A stretch of 64,000 nucleotides of DNA, taken from positions 124,001 through 188,000 of the forward strand of contig NZ_JAHVIA010000004.1 of assembly GCF_019801965.1 (NCBI RefSeq), given 5' to 3'. This DNA comes from Salipiger bermudensis. GTDB lineage: Bacteria > Pseudomonadota > Alphaproteobacteria > Rhodobacterales > Rhodobacteraceae. Below, in pieces: positions 46,621 through 55,686 of this stretch. How positions within the stretch are numbered: the first letter of the stretch is position 1; the number at the start of each line of letters is the position of its first letter. The position numbers were made by a program, and so were the translations under genes. The notes under the pieces are model-generated. The model did no database searches and had not been told where the DNA came from. It saw only the letters and a program-made list of their open reading frames with translations.

Positions 46621-47028
46621 TCTATTTCCTCCTGACAGCGGGCCGGGCCGCGTCTTCAATGCGTTGAGTATTCAATGAATTCGCGTCGTTTCCTATCGAA
46701 AAGCGACCGCATCGGGCGAATGGCGGCCATGCAAATCCCGCGCCACCGAGGCTCTGGGCGCGCGCGGCGTGCTGCACGGGCCGCGCGTCGCACCGGCATC
46801 CGAGCGGAGAGCGGATCGCCCGGCTTGGCATGGCGAGCGCCGCGAAAGCACGGGATCGGTGCCTGGCCGGCGCGTCCTCTTCGCCCGGTCGGGCCGCCTG
46901 GAAGGGCGTCCGGCTGAAGCAGGAAGGCCCCCTGCGACGATGCCGCGCGGCGATTCAGCCGCTAAGCGTTGACCGGGGCAGCTCCGCTCTCTAGCCTGTT
47001 GAAAACAGGTCGATTGCCGGAGGTCGTC
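46621..47028. other. Intergenic region between divergent hdeD-like and phospholipase genes
   Basis: 408 bp. The first about 80 bp are AT-richer and probably carry the hdeD-like promoter. The last 60 bp contain the rightward promoter at 46969-46997 and a small stem (CCTGTT/AACAGG). The middle is GC-rich with no gene I can support. Confidence 0.5.
46969..46997 (+). promoter_or_regulatory. Predicted promoter for the phospholipase-D-family gene
   Basis: TTGACC (46969-46974) and TAGCCT (46992-46997) with 17-nt spacing, about 30 bp before the start codon. Confidence 0.5.
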
Positions 47029-48573
47029 ATGCGTTTTCTGAGATTCCTTCTCGTCCTGGTGATTGTCCTCGCGATAGCGATCGTGGCGCTGCGCCTGCTC
47101 TACCCGCTGCCCGATCTCGAGGGGCGCACCGAAAGCAGCCATCTCCCGATTTCTTCCGACACCACTCTCGGACAGAGCGTGATGACGGCGTCCGAGGCGC
47201 ATCCCGGCGAAAGTGGCATCTGGCCGCTGGCCGACGGGCGCGAGGCCTATGCTGCGCGCATCCTTCTGGCGCGCGCCGCCGAGGAGAGTATCGACCTGCA
47301 ATATTACATCTGGCAGACCGACACGACCGGCTGGATCCTGCTCGACGAGCTGCGCAAGGCCGCCGAGCGTGGCGTGCGGGTGCGGCTGCTGGTCGATGAC
47401 AACGGCGTGCCGGGGCTCGATGCGGAGTTGGCGGCGCTCGACGCGCTGCCGCAGGTCGAGGTGCGGCTGTTCAATCCGTTCACCCTGCGCGATCCCAAGC
47501 TGCTTTCCTACGCGTTCGACTTCTCGCGCCTGAACCGGCGGATGCACAACAAGGCGATGATCGTCGACGGGGCCGCCACCATCCTCGGCGGCCGCAACAT
47601 CGGCGACATCTATTTCGACTATGGCAGCGGCGTGCATTACTTCGACGCCGACGTGCTGGCGATCGGGCCGGTGGTCGGGGACGTGTCGCAGAACTTCGAT
47701 GCCTACTGGGCCAGCGAGAGCGCCTATCCCGCGGAGCGCATCCTGCCGGAGGCCCCGGAGGGGATGGCCAGCCTGACGGGCGCCGCCGAGACGGCCCGGA
47801 CCAGCGCCGAGGCCGCCGGCTATGACGAGGCCATCGCCAGCACCGCGCTGATGCAGGAGATCACCGCCGGCACGCTGGCCTTCGAGTGGGGCAATGTCAC
47901 CTTCTTCAGCGATGATCCGTCAAAGGGCGTCGGGAAGGCCAGCGAGGACGAGCTCCTGCTCACCCGCATCCTCGAGATCGCCGATCCCACCACCTCCTTC
48001 GATCTCGTCTCGGCCTATTTCATTCCGGGCGACAGCGGCACCGACCGCCTCACGGGCTTCGCCGAGGCCGGCGTCGCGACGCGGGTGATGACCAATGCGC
48101 TGGCCGCCACCGATGTCGCCCCGGTGCACAGCGCCTACATGACCTACCGCGAGCGGCTGGTCGACGGTGGAGTCACGGTGCTGGAGCTGCGCCCGGAGGC
48201 CGAGCGCAAGCGCGAGCGAAACCTGTCGAGCATGATCGTCGGCTCCGCCTCGAGCCTGCACGCCAAGACCTTCAGCGTCGATGGCGAGCGGATCTTCGTG
48301 GGCTCGTTCAATTTCGATCCGCGCTCGGCCCGGCTCAACACCGAGATGGGCGTGCTGATCCCGAGCCCGCGGATGGCGGCGGGGCTGGCGCAGGTGATGG
48401 AGGCAACGCAGCAATCCTACCTGGTCGAGCGCGACGACGCCGGCGATCTGGTGTGGATCGCGACTGCCGAGGACGGCAGCCGCAGCGTGCTGACCGAGGA
48501 GCCCGAGACCGGCTGGTTCAAGATGCTGGTGGTGCGGGTCATCAGCTGGCTTCCGGTCGAGTGGATGCTCTGA
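47029..48573 (+). CDS. Phospholipase D/cardiolipin synthase-family protein
   Basis: A 514-residue PLD-superfamily enzyme with an N-terminal membrane anchor (about residues 3-25). Both HKD motifs are complete: HNKAMIVDGAATILGGRN (His173, Lys175) and HAKTFSVDGERIFVGSFNFD (His411, Lys413). The spacing and the YYIWQTDTTGWILLDEL block fit ClsC-type cardiolipin synthases, though hydrolytic phospholipase D activity is not excluded. It would act at the periplasmic face of the inner membrane. AGG precedes the ATG at 47029. Confidence 0.9.
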   Translation: MRFLRFLLVLVIVLAIAIVALRLLYPLPDLEGRTESSHLPISSDTTLGQSVMTASEAHPGESGIWPLADGREAYAARILLARAAEESIDLQYYIWQTDTTGWILLDELRKAAERGVRVRLLVDDNGVPGLDAELAALDALPQVEVRLFNPFTLRDPKLLSYAFDFSRLNRRMHNKAMIVDGAATILGGRNIGDIYFDYGSGVHYFDADVLAIGPVVGDVSQNFDAYWASESAYPAERILPEAPEGMASLTGAAETARTSAEAAGYDEAIASTALMQEITAGTLAFEWGNVTFFSDDPSKGVGKASEDELLLTRILEIADPTTSFDLVSAYFIPGDSGTDRLTGFAEAGVATRVMTNALAATDVAPVHSAYMTYRERLVDGGVTVLELRPEAERKRERNLSSMIVGSASSLHAKTFSVDGERIFVGSFNFDPRSARLNTEMGVLIPSPRMAAGLAQVMEATQQSYLVERDDAGDLVWIATAEDGSRSVLTEEPETGWFKMLVVRVISWLPVEWML

Positions 48574-48725
48574 GCCGGCGCGCTGCCGGGCTGAGGGCCC
48601 GGCGGGGCGCGGATGCGGGCTGCCGAGACCGGGATTTCCTGCCGCGGTGGCGCAATCCCTATGGCGTTGTGGCCGACTGCGTGTAGCATCGTCTTCCGCA
48701 GGACTCTCATCGACCGGATAGACTC

Positions 48726-49571
48726 ATGGACGCCACCACCGCAGCGTCGCTCTACAAGAACATAGAGCTTCCCTCCTTGACGCTTTTGATGATCGCGCTG
48801 ATCCTCTGCGTCAGCCTGCCGGCGATGGCAGTGATCGGCTATTGGGGCGGGCGGGCGCGGCGGCGCATGGTGCTGAGCGCCGGCGGCGAGGTCGATCACG
48901 TGATCGGAGAGACGACGCTCGCGGCGATCCTCGCGTTGCTCGGCCTACTGCTGGCCTTCAGCTTCGGCGATGCGCTGAGCCTGGCGCAGGCCCGCAAGGG
49001 GGCAACGGTGAACGAGGCGGCCGCGCTCGGAACCGCCTTCCTGCGCGCCGATTACCTGCCCGAGAGCGGCGGACGCGCGCTCCAGTCGGCGCTGCTCGCC
49101 TATGCAGAGACCCGGCTGCTTCCCGGCGATGCCGGCCTGGCCACCGCCGAGGATGCCCGCCTCTTCCTGCAGCGCTCGCTCGAGGCGCAGGCGCGGCTCT
49201 GGCCGCTGACCCTGGAGGCCACGCAGGATCCGGTGGCGCCGCCGATCAAGGCCTTCGTCGCCGGCGCGGTGAACGAGGCGATCGATGCGCATCTCTACCG
49301 TTTGCAGATGATGAACAGCCCGATGTCCGAGGTCGCCCATCTGATGTTGCTGGCCACCGCGCTGACCGCGCTGTTTCTGCTCGGCAACCGCGCCGGGCTG
49401 CTTGGCCGCAGGCTGACCTGGCGGATGTTCGTGTTCTCGGGCTTCCTGTTCATCATCATGTTCACCATCCTCGACACGCAGCGCGCCCGCGAGGGTTTCG
49501 TGCGCGCCGATGACCTGCCGCTGCGCGCGACGATCTTCGACATGCGCGCCGCGCTCGAAGCGGCGGGCTAG
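48726..49571 (+). CDS. DUF4239-like (bestrophin-like) membrane protein
   Basis: A 281-residue membrane protein with two helices near the N-terminus (about residues 17-40 and 63-85) and two near the C-terminus (about 205-225 and 237-257). A soluble helical domain lies between. The layout and FGDALSLAQARKGATVNEAAALGTAFLRAD match the DUF4239/bestrophin-like group. No direct evidence of channel activity. The start at 48726 has a weak ribosome site. Repeat copy G lies just after the stop. Confidence 0.8.
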   Translation: MDATTAASLYKNIELPSLTLLMIALILCVSLPAMAVIGYWGGRARRRMVLSAGGEVDHVIGETTLAAILALLGLLLAFSFGDALSLAQARKGATVNEAAALGTAFLRADYLPESGGRALQSALLAYAETRLLPGDAGLATAEDARLFLQRSLEAQARLWPLTLEATQDPVAPPIKAFVAGAVNEAIDAHLYRLQMMNSPMSEVAHLMLLATALTALFLLGNRAGLLGRRLTWRMFVFSGFLFIIMFTILDTQRAREGFVRADDLPLRATIFDMRAALEAAG

Positions 49572-49587
49572 ACGCGTATGGCGGCTG

Positions 49588-49721
49588 CGCAGGGGGCGCT
49601 GCCCCCTCTTGGCGCTCTGCGCCAATTCACCCCCGAGGTATTTGGAAACCAGAGAAGGCAAGGGCGCGGCGCCCCTGTCTTCTCTTCGTCAAAAATACTC
49701 CCGCCGGAGGCGCCTGACCCT
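49588..49721 (-). repeat. Dispersed palindromic element, composite copy G
   Basis: On the minus strand it aligns end to end with copy F: CCTCCGGCGGGAGTATTTTT, GACGAAGAGAAG, centre AGGGGCG-CCG-CGCCCTT, CTTCTCTGGTTTCCAAATAC, hairpin 1 TTGGCGC-AGA-GCGCCAA, hairpin 2 AGGGGGC-AGC-GCCCCCT. Differences in the centre are compensated on both sides. Confidence 0.88.
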
Positions 49722-49843
49722 GCCGCGGGCGCCGGGGCCGGGAGGCTGGCGGAGGCGGCGCCGTCTCGCTTCTGCGCGACGGGCGCGTGCGATCGCTGAC
49801 GGGGAGACTCGTCGCGGGCGGAAAAAGGCGCTAAGCGGGCGGC

Positions 49844-50947
49844 ATGGACGAGACATTCGAGATCTTCCTGGCCTGCGCGCCGGGGCTGGAGACGACGCTG
49901 ACGGCGGAGGCCAAGGCGGCGGGGTTCGGGCCGTTGCGGCCCGCGGCGGGCGGCGTCGCCTTCGACGGTGGCTGGGCCGAGGTGATGCGGGCCAATCTCT
50001 GCCTGCGCGGCGCCGCGCGGGTGCTGGCGCGGATCGGCGGCTTTCCCGCGGTACACCTGGCGCAACTCGACAAGCGGGCGCGCAAATTCCCGTGGGGCGA
50101 GGTGCTGCGCGCCGACCAGCCGGTCAAGATCGAGGCGGTGAGCCGGAAATCGAAGATCTACCACGCCGGCGCGGCGAAGCAGCGGGTCGAGACCGCCATT
50201 GCCGAGACGCTGGGCGCGGCCCGCGGCGATGACGGCGTGCGGCTGCTGGTGCGCATCGAGGACAATCTCGTGACCTTCTCGGTCGACACGTCCGGCGAGC
50301 CGCTGCACCGGCGCGGCCACAAGGAGGCGGTCGGCAAGGCGCCGATGCGCGAGACGCTTGCGGCGCTGTTCCTGCGCGAGTGCGGCTATCGCGGCGCGGA
50401 GCCGGTGGTCGACCCGATGTGCGGCTCGGGCACCTTCGTGCTGGAGGCCGCGGAGATCGCCGCCGGCCTGGCGCCGGGGCGCAGCCGGCACTTCGATTTC
50501 GAGCGGCTGGCCGGGTTCGATCCCGAGGCCTGGGCGGCACTCAAGGCGGCGCAGGCGCCGCACGAGACCGCGCTGCGCTTCCACGGCTTCGACCGCGATG
50601 CCGGCGCGGTGCGTTCGGCCACCGCCAACGCGGAGCGGGCCGGCGTCTCGGAGATCACCCGGTTCGCCTGCCAGCCGGTCAGCGCGCTGGAGCCGCCCGA
50701 GGGGCCGCCGGGGCTCGTCATGGTCAACCCGCCCTATGGCGCGCGGATCGGCAAGCCCGGGCCGCTGCACGCGCTGCATCGCAGCCTCGGCGAGGTCCTG
50801 AAGGCGCGGTTCCGCGGCTGGCGCGTCGGAATCGTCACCTCGGAGCCGGGGTTGGCGCGCGAAACCGGGCTGCCCTTCCTGCAACCGGGCCCGCCGGTGG
50901 CGCATGGCTCGCTGAAGATCCGGCTCTACCGGACCGACCCGCTCTGA
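49844..50947 (+). CDS. THUMP-domain 23S rRNA-type methyltransferase (RlmL N-half)
   Basis: A 367-residue class I SAM-dependent RNA methyltransferase. It has a THUMP domain (about 45-155), then the Rossmann methylase with VDPMCGSGTFVLEA (about 188-201) and the catalytic VNPPYGARIG (about 295). It matches the RlmL half that makes m2G2445 in 23S rRNA; the RlmK domain is not fused. The exact target base is inferred. It is a single gene, with a weak ribosome site before 49844. Confidence 0.9.
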   Translation: MDETFEIFLACAPGLETTLTAEAKAAGFGPLRPAAGGVAFDGGWAEVMRANLCLRGAARVLARIGGFPAVHLAQLDKRARKFPWGEVLRADQPVKIEAVSRKSKIYHAGAAKQRVETAIAETLGAARGDDGVRLLVRIEDNLVTFSVDTSGEPLHRRGHKEAVGKAPMRETLAALFLRECGYRGAEPVVDPMCGSGTFVLEAAEIAAGLAPGRSRHFDFERLAGFDPEAWAALKAAQAPHETALRFHGFDRDAGAVRSATANAERAGVSEITRFACQPVSALEPPEGPPGLVMVNPPYGARIGKPGPLHALHRSLGEVLKARFRGWRVGIVTSEPGLARETGLPFLQPGPPVAHGSLKIRLYRTDPL

Positions 50948-50991
50948 GCTCTCCTCTTCCCAGGGGCGCCTGAGGCCCTATATTCAGAGCC

Positions 50992-51441
50992 ATGAAACAG
51001 CTCGCCGCCCTCTGTCTCTCGGCCAGTCTGCTGGCCATGCCCGTCGCCGCACAGGATGCTGGCGAGGAGGCGCCCGATGGCGGCGGCCTGATGAAGCGCG
51101 GCGCGCAGATGTTCTTCGAGGGGCTGATGGGCGAGCTCGACCCGGCCCTGCGGGGGCTCGAGGATCTTGCCGGAGAGATGGAGCCGGCGCTGCGCAGCTT
51201 CCGCGAGGAGATGGGCCCGGCGCTGCAGGACCTGATGGGGAAGGTGAAGGACTGGTCGGTCTACCACCCGCCCGAGATGCTCGAGAATGGCGATATCATC
51301 CTGCGCCGCCGCGAGCCTCTGGAGAGCGAAGACGACGGCATCCTCCCGCGCGACCGGGACTGGCCGGAGCGCAGGCGCGAGCTGCCGCCGCTCGACGGTA
51401 CGCCGCCGGATCGGCAGTCGGGAGACGAGATCGAGCTCTGA
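50992..51441 (+). CDS. Exported hypothetical protein, 149 aa
   Basis: A 149-residue protein with a signal peptide ending VAAQ near residue 20. An amphipathic helical body follows (LMKRGAQMFFEGLMGELDPA and repeats to about 85). The C-terminal half is charged, Glu/Asp/Arg/Pro-rich, and probably disordered. Relatives in Rhodobacteraceae are sometimes labelled AAA ATPase, which nothing here supports. It starts 44 bp after the methyltransferase stop, likely in the same transcript. Function unknown. Confidence 0.75.
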   Translation: MKQLAALCLSASLLAMPVAAQDAGEEAPDGGGLMKRGAQMFFEGLMGELDPALRGLEDLAGEMEPALRSFREEMGPALQDLMGKVKDWSVYHPPEMLENGDIILRRREPLESEDDGILPRDRDWPERRRELPPLDGTPPDRQSGDEIEL

Positions 51442-51601
51442 GGTCGTCTCGCTTCGGAGCCCGGGGCGATGTGGGGCAATCCCGACACAGGAGGCGCGCG
51501 GCGATGCCGCCCGGCGCGCAAGGCCGAGGCTCCTGCGATTGTTGCACCGGGGAGATCCCGGCTGCTTGGTTTGCGGCGGAGGGGAGGTGGAGAGGTCTGG
51601 C

Positions 51602-53155
51602 TCAGTCGATCTCGACCTGCATGTCCTCGGCATTCAGCGCCCGCGCCAGCGACTTGAACCGCGCCTCGGCGACCTCGCCATAGAGCGGCGCCACGTCCGG
51701 CGTCATCCGCAGCGACAGCCGTCTGGCCTTGCGGTCCCAGGCGAGGGCGGCGCCCTCTTCCTTGCTGACATCCGACATCCACAGCATCGAGCCGAAGCGC
51801 ATGGCCTTGCCGAGCACCTCGGCCTCCTGCAGTTCGTCCTCGCTCAGAAGCGCGTAATAGGCCTCGAACAGGCCTTCGCGCTTGTTCTTGTAGCGATGCA
51901 GCAGGGCCAGGCCGAGGAACACCCGTTCGGGGTGGGTGAGGCCGCCGAGATTGGCGCGGGTGGCATTGTCGAAGCAGGTCTGCGCCCGGTAATCGGGATG
52001 GGCGCGCCAGCTCACGTCGTGGAGCAGGCAGGCGGCCTTGACGATGCGCGTGCGGTCGGGGCCGGCATCGGCAAACAGCGGCTCGACGAAGCGGTAGAGC
52101 TTCTTGCCGAAGCCGGGCAGGCGGGCATCCTTGGCCTCGGAGAAGCGGCAGGCCTCGACCAGCGGGTCGCGGTCGCGCAGCTTCTGCGGCATCTGCTCGT
52201 AGAGCAGCCCCTCGCGGATGCCGTAGGAGGAGATCGCGATGCCGGCGGGCGAGAAGGTCTCGATCAGCCGCGCCAGCACCTCGCTGGCATAGGGCACGAG
52301 GCTCATCCGCGCCGAGGAGATCGAGCAGGCGCCGCGCAGCGCCTCGAGATCGGATTTCTCGATGAATTTCAGCGTCTCGGCGACCGCGTCCTTGTCCATG
52401 CGGTATTCGTGCAGGACATGCAGGGGATAGCCGCGGCGCTCCATGTCGATGCGGGCGATGGCGCGCCACGAGCCGCCGACGAGGAAGAGCTGCGCATCAC
52501 GCCGCCCGATCACCTCGGCGAGCTTGTCGATATGCTTGGCGATGTGCTTCTCGCGGGCCTTCTTGCCGCCCTCGAGATCCTTGAAGCGCAGCGGACCGAG
52601 CGGCGAGGTGACGCGGCGGCCGACCTGACCGTCGGAGAGCTCGGCCAGCTCCATCGACGAGCCGCCGATGTCGCAGATCAGCCCGTTGGCGCCGGGCCAG
52701 CCCAGCAACACGCCCTGCGCCGAGAGCCGCGCCTCTTCCTCGCCGTCGATGACCCAGATCTTCAGGCCGGTCTGCTTCTCGATCTCGGCGCGGAAGGCGG
52801 GTCCGTCCTCGGCCTCGCGCATGGCGGCGGTGGCCACGGCGGTGAGCGGCGGCAGGTCCATGCCACGGGCCAGCGTCTGGAACCGGGCCAGCGCCGAAAG
52901 CGCGCGGGCCTTGCCCTCGGGATTGAGCCGCCCGGTCTCGGGCATGCCGGCGCCGAGGCCGCACATGATCTTCTCGTTGTAGAAATAGGCCGGGCTGCGC
53001 GCCGCGCCGTCGAAGACGACAAGGCGCACCGAGTTCGAGCCGATGTCGACAACCCCCACGCGCGACAGGCGTCGGGCCTGCGGATCCTCGAAAAGCGGGC
53101 GGCCGAAAGGCCCCCAGTCGCCTTGGGCGGAGTCGCTCTGTCCGTCCATCTGCAT
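51602..53155 (-). CDS. ppx: Exopolyphosphatase (Ppx/GppA family)
   Basis: A 517-residue Ppx/GppA phosphatase that removes terminal phosphate from polyphosphate or pppGpp. The actin-like domain carries VVDIGSNSVRLVVFDG (about 35-50), DGEEEARL and CDIGGSSMELAEL. The C-terminal helical HD-like domain has LLHDVSWRAHPDY. The ATG at 53155 or two codons later are both possible. In related genomes as I recall them ppx directly follows ppk. Here a flagellin gene and a Glyoxalase_8 gene on the other strand lie between them. Confidence 0.92.
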   Translation of the reverse strand: MQMDGQSDSAQGDWGPFGRPLFEDPQARRLSRVGVVDIGSNSVRLVVFDGAARSPAYFYNEKIMCGLGAGMPETGRLNPEGKARALSALARFQTLARGMDLPPLTAVATAAMREAEDGPAFRAEIEKQTGLKIWVIDGEEEARLSAQGVLLGWPGANGLICDIGGSSMELAELSDGQVGRRVTSPLGPLRFKDLEGGKKAREKHIAKHIDKLAEVIGRRDAQLFLVGGSWRAIARIDMERRGYPLHVLHEYRMDKDAVAETLKFIEKSDLEALRGACSISSARMSLVPYASEVLARLIETFSPAGIAISSYGIREGLLYEQMPQKLRDRDPLVEACRFSEAKDARLPGFGKKLYRFVEPLFADAGPDRTRIVKAACLLHDVSWRAHPDYRAQTCFDNATRANLGGLTHPERVFLGLALLHRYKNKREGLFEAYYALLSEDELQEAEVLGKAMRFGSMLWMSDVSKEEGAALAWDRKARRLSLRMTPDVAPLYGEVAEARFKSLARALNAEDMQVEID

Positions 53156-53256
53156 CCCCGGCTGTGGTCCGCCTCCGCTCTACCACGCTTCGGGCGCGTG
53201 GCGAAAGCTCTTCATTGGGGCAACGTCGCGGGGCGGGCAGTCGTTCCGCGGCAGGA

Positions 53257-54555
53257 TCAGCGGAACAGCGAGAGCAGCGCGCCGGGAGCGCCGTTGGCGA
53301 TGGAGAGCGCCTGGATGGCGAGCTGCTGCTGCACCTGAAGCGCCTGCAGCCGGGCCGAGCTTTCCTCGAGATCGGCATCGACGAGCACGCCGATTCCCGA
53401 GGTCATGGCATCGGTCAGGCTGGCGTTGAAGCTGGCCTGGGTCTCGAGTCGCCTCTGATCGGAGCCGAAGGCGGCGGCGGCGTTGGTCGAGATGTCGAGC
53501 AGCCCCTCGATCGTGGCCAGCGCATCGGCGGCGCCTTCGGCGGTGCTGACATCGAGATCGGCGAGCAGCTCCAGCCCGCCGCCGATGGTGTTGTCGGCAT
53601 CCGCGTCGAGGGTATCGAGCCGCACCGCGATGGTGTCGCTCGCGGTGGTGACCTGCGAGGTGAGGGTGAGCGCGCTGCCCGAGGCCTGCACCTGCAGCAC
53701 GGAGCTGTCGATCCCGGTGCGGGCGGCATAGCTGGCATAGCCGAGCGACAGCCGCGAGAGCACGTCGCCGATGCCGTCGCCGTCGCGGGCGACATAGGAG
53801 ATCGGCGCGCTGGTCATCTCGGCGCGCGACTGGGTGGCCCCGGAGGTGGTGCGCAGGTCGGCCTGCACGAAGGTCGAATCGTCGCCGTCGGTGCCGTAGA
53901 GCGACAGGGAGAAGGCCATGCCGGCGGTCACCGTGATGCCGCTGGCATCGAGCGTGGCGCTGCGGGTGAGGGTGAGCGTCGCCGAGACGGCGGCGGCGCT
54001 GTAGGTGCCGCCAGAGGCGGTGATGACGCTGCTCGCGGTCGAGAGATCCTGCTTGCCGATGCTGATATCGACCCCGCGAACGCCCTGCGGATCGCGCTGC
54101 AGGAAGCCCAGCACCTGCTCGCTGCCCGAGCCCGCTCCGGCGTCGCGATTGTTGAGCAGGTTGAGGCCGTTGAACTGCGCCGCATCGACCACCGCGGCGA
54201 TTTGGTCGCGCAGGGATGAGACGGTGTTCTGGATCTTGCCGCGGTCGACATTCTCCTCCTGCGCGGTGACCACCTGTGCCTTGATCTCGGTCAGCAGGTC
54301 GGTGATCGTCTCCGCGCCGTTGCGCGCCACCGCCAGCGTGGCACCGCCGAGCGCGAGGCTGTCGGACACCTTGCGGTAGCCCAGCACGTCGGCCTCCATG
54401 GTCTTGGCGATGGCCCAGACCGCGGCGTTGTCCTCGGCGCCGGCGACGCGGCGGCCGGTGGAGATCTCGGTCTGCACCTCGGCGATGTTGGTGTTGATGC
54501 TTTGAAGGGTCATCAGCGCGATGGTCGCGCTGTCATTGGTCAGGATACTGGACAT
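53257..54555 (-). CDS. Flagellin
   Basis: A 432-residue flagellin. The N-terminal D0/D1 domain (SSILTNDSATIALMTLQSIN, then NIAEVQTEISTGRRV) and the C-terminal D0 helix (LQVQQQLAIQALSIANGAPG) match Rhodobacterales filament proteins. The surface-exposed centre (about 150-330) is Ala/Thr/Ser/Asp-rich. The ATG at 54555 begins directly with the conserved domain. No flagellar genes adjoin it, and I recognise no sigma28 or sigma54 promoter before it. It lies between ppx and ppk, so it looks inserted or relocated. Confidence 0.93.
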   Translation of the reverse strand: MSSILTNDSATIALMTLQSINTNIAEVQTEISTGRRVAGAEDNAAVWAIAKTMEADVLGYRKVSDSLALGGATLAVARNGAETITDLLTEIKAQVVTAQEENVDRGKIQNTVSSLRDQIAAVVDAAQFNGLNLLNNRDAGAGSGSEQVLGFLQRDPQGVRGVDISIGKQDLSTASSVITASGGTYSAAAVSATLTLTRSATLDASGITVTAGMAFSLSLYGTDGDDSTFVQADLRTTSGATQSRAEMTSAPISYVARDGDGIGDVLSRLSLGYASYAARTGIDSSVLQVQASGSALTLTSQVTTASDTIAVRLDTLDADADNTIGGGLELLADLDVSTAEGAADALATIEGLLDISTNAAAAFGSDQRRLETQASFNASLTDAMTSGIGVLVDADLEESSARLQALQVQQQLAIQALSIANGAPGALLSLFR

Positions 54556-55051
54556 GGGGTGCCTGTTCTCGGGGATGCCTGTACGGGGGCTGTTCGGGAA
54601 AAGCGCGCAGTTCACGCGAAGCGGGCCCGGGTCGGGGCATTCGTGGCAGCGATTTCGCCGCAAGCGGTGCGTCGTCCGGACCGGAAGCCGAGACAGTCTA
54701 CGCCCGCGCCGCCGCCCCCATGGCGCAGTCCTCAGAGTGAGGGGGGCGGGTAAAGCGGGGGCTAAGGAAATGCGGCGCCGGAAGGGTGATTTGGCGGCGG
54801 TTATGCGGCGTAGTGGCTGGCTGCGGGCAGCGGGGTAGGGCAGGCGTCAAGAGCTGGACCGTCGCGGTCCGCAAGCTTGTCACGCGCGCCGATCCCGCAT
54901 ATGCAAGGGCTAAGGTGCCGGGCACCTGCCGCCTGCGGACGCAAGTCTCGGTGAAGCCCGGAACAAGACGACATCTCACCCTCGATGCATTTCGCTGGTG
55001 GGCAATGCAGGCTCCCTCCCGTTCCGAAATGCCTCTCACGAGGAGATTGCG
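54556..55051. other. Intergenic region upstream of flagellin and the small coupled ORF
   Basis: About 500 bp between divergent genes. It contains a 15-nt palindrome AGGTGCCGGGCACCT at about 54914-54928 and no recognisable protein. Long frames crossing it are Arg/Pro-rich shadows. Confidence 0.45.
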
Positions 55052-55183
55052 ATGTCTGTCCGACGCGCCAAGCCATCCTTTGCGGACCCCTGTCCGCCCC
55101 GCCCCGACCGGCGGTTCCGCCGGTTCGCCCCCCGTCCCGGGGTCCGCGCCTTGCCGGGCACCGCGCCCCGGGAGGTCGCATGA
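55052..55183 (+). CDS. Putative 43-aa leader ORF coupled to the Glyoxalase_8 gene
   Basis: A 43-codon frame, Arg/Pro-rich, starting MSVRRAKPSF. It has a good ribosome site (GAGGAGA, 5-9 nt before the ATG) and its TGA overlaps the next ATG (ATGA at 55180-55183). No family recognised. The overlap suggests translational coupling and a regulatory leader peptide, or simply a short first cistron. The strong ribosome site is the main evidence; composition is not typical of a folded protein. Confidence 0.4.
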   Translation: MSVRRAKPSFADPCPPRPDRRFRRFAPRPGVRALPGTAPREVA

Positions 55184-55617
55184 CACCGGCGCTCCTGCCC
55201 CTCGACGCCGCCAAGGCGCAGGCCAAGGCCCTGCGCGAGGCGCTTGCCGCGCGCGGCACCGAGATCAGCCATTCGCACGCCCTCGAACTGGTGGCACGCC
55301 AGCACGGTGCGCGCGACTGGAACACGCTCCACGCCCGCCTGTCGCAACGCAACGCCCCACCCGAGCTGGCGCTCGGCGACCGGGTGTCGGGGCGTTATCT
55401 CGGTCAGGCCTATCGCGGGGTGATCGTGTCGCTTTCGGGCACGGGCAGCCACCGGCAGGTGGGCATCAAGCTCGACGCGCCGGTCGATACCGTCAGCTTT
55501 GCGAGCTTCTCGAACTGGCGGCACCGCCTGCGCGGCACCATCGACGCCGAGGGGCGCAGCCCGCGCCGGACCTCGGACGGCATGCCGCAGCTGACCGTGG
55601 AGAAGGCGCCGTCCTGA
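55180..55617 (+). CDS. Glyoxalase_8-like domain protein
   Basis: A 145-residue protein. The N-terminal helical block (LDAAKAQAKALREALAARGT, then ISHSHALELVARQHGARDWN, then TLHARL; about residues 6-55) matches the Glyoxalase_8 (PF20066) type, often fused to or beside glyoxalase-related proteins. The C-terminal half (about 65-145) is a small beta-rich domain beginning LGDRVSGRYLGQAYRGVI. No glyoxalase metal site is visible, so enzymatic activity is doubtful. GGAGG precedes the ATG at 55180. It overlaps the 43-codon frame before it. Confidence 0.8.
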   Translation: MTPALLPLDAAKAQAKALREALAARGTEISHSHALELVARQHGARDWNTLHARLSQRNAPPELALGDRVSGRYLGQAYRGVIVSLSGTGSHRQVGIKLDAPVDTVSFASFSNWRHRLRGTIDAEGRSPRRTSDGMPQLTVEKAPS

Positions 55618-55642
55618 GCGGCCCACAACCCCGCAAACGAAA

Positions 55643-55667
55643 ACGGGCCGCATCCCCTGCGGCCCGT
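55643..55667 (-). terminator. Rho-independent terminator of ppk
   Basis: A perfect 10-bp stem ACGGGCCGCA/TGCGGCCCGT with a 5-nt loop, followed on the minus strand by TTTCGTTT. It lies 20 bp past the ppk stop, so ppk ends here and does not read on into ppx. Confidence 0.88.
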
Positions 55668-55686
55668 GTCGCCATGTCCCGAAGCG

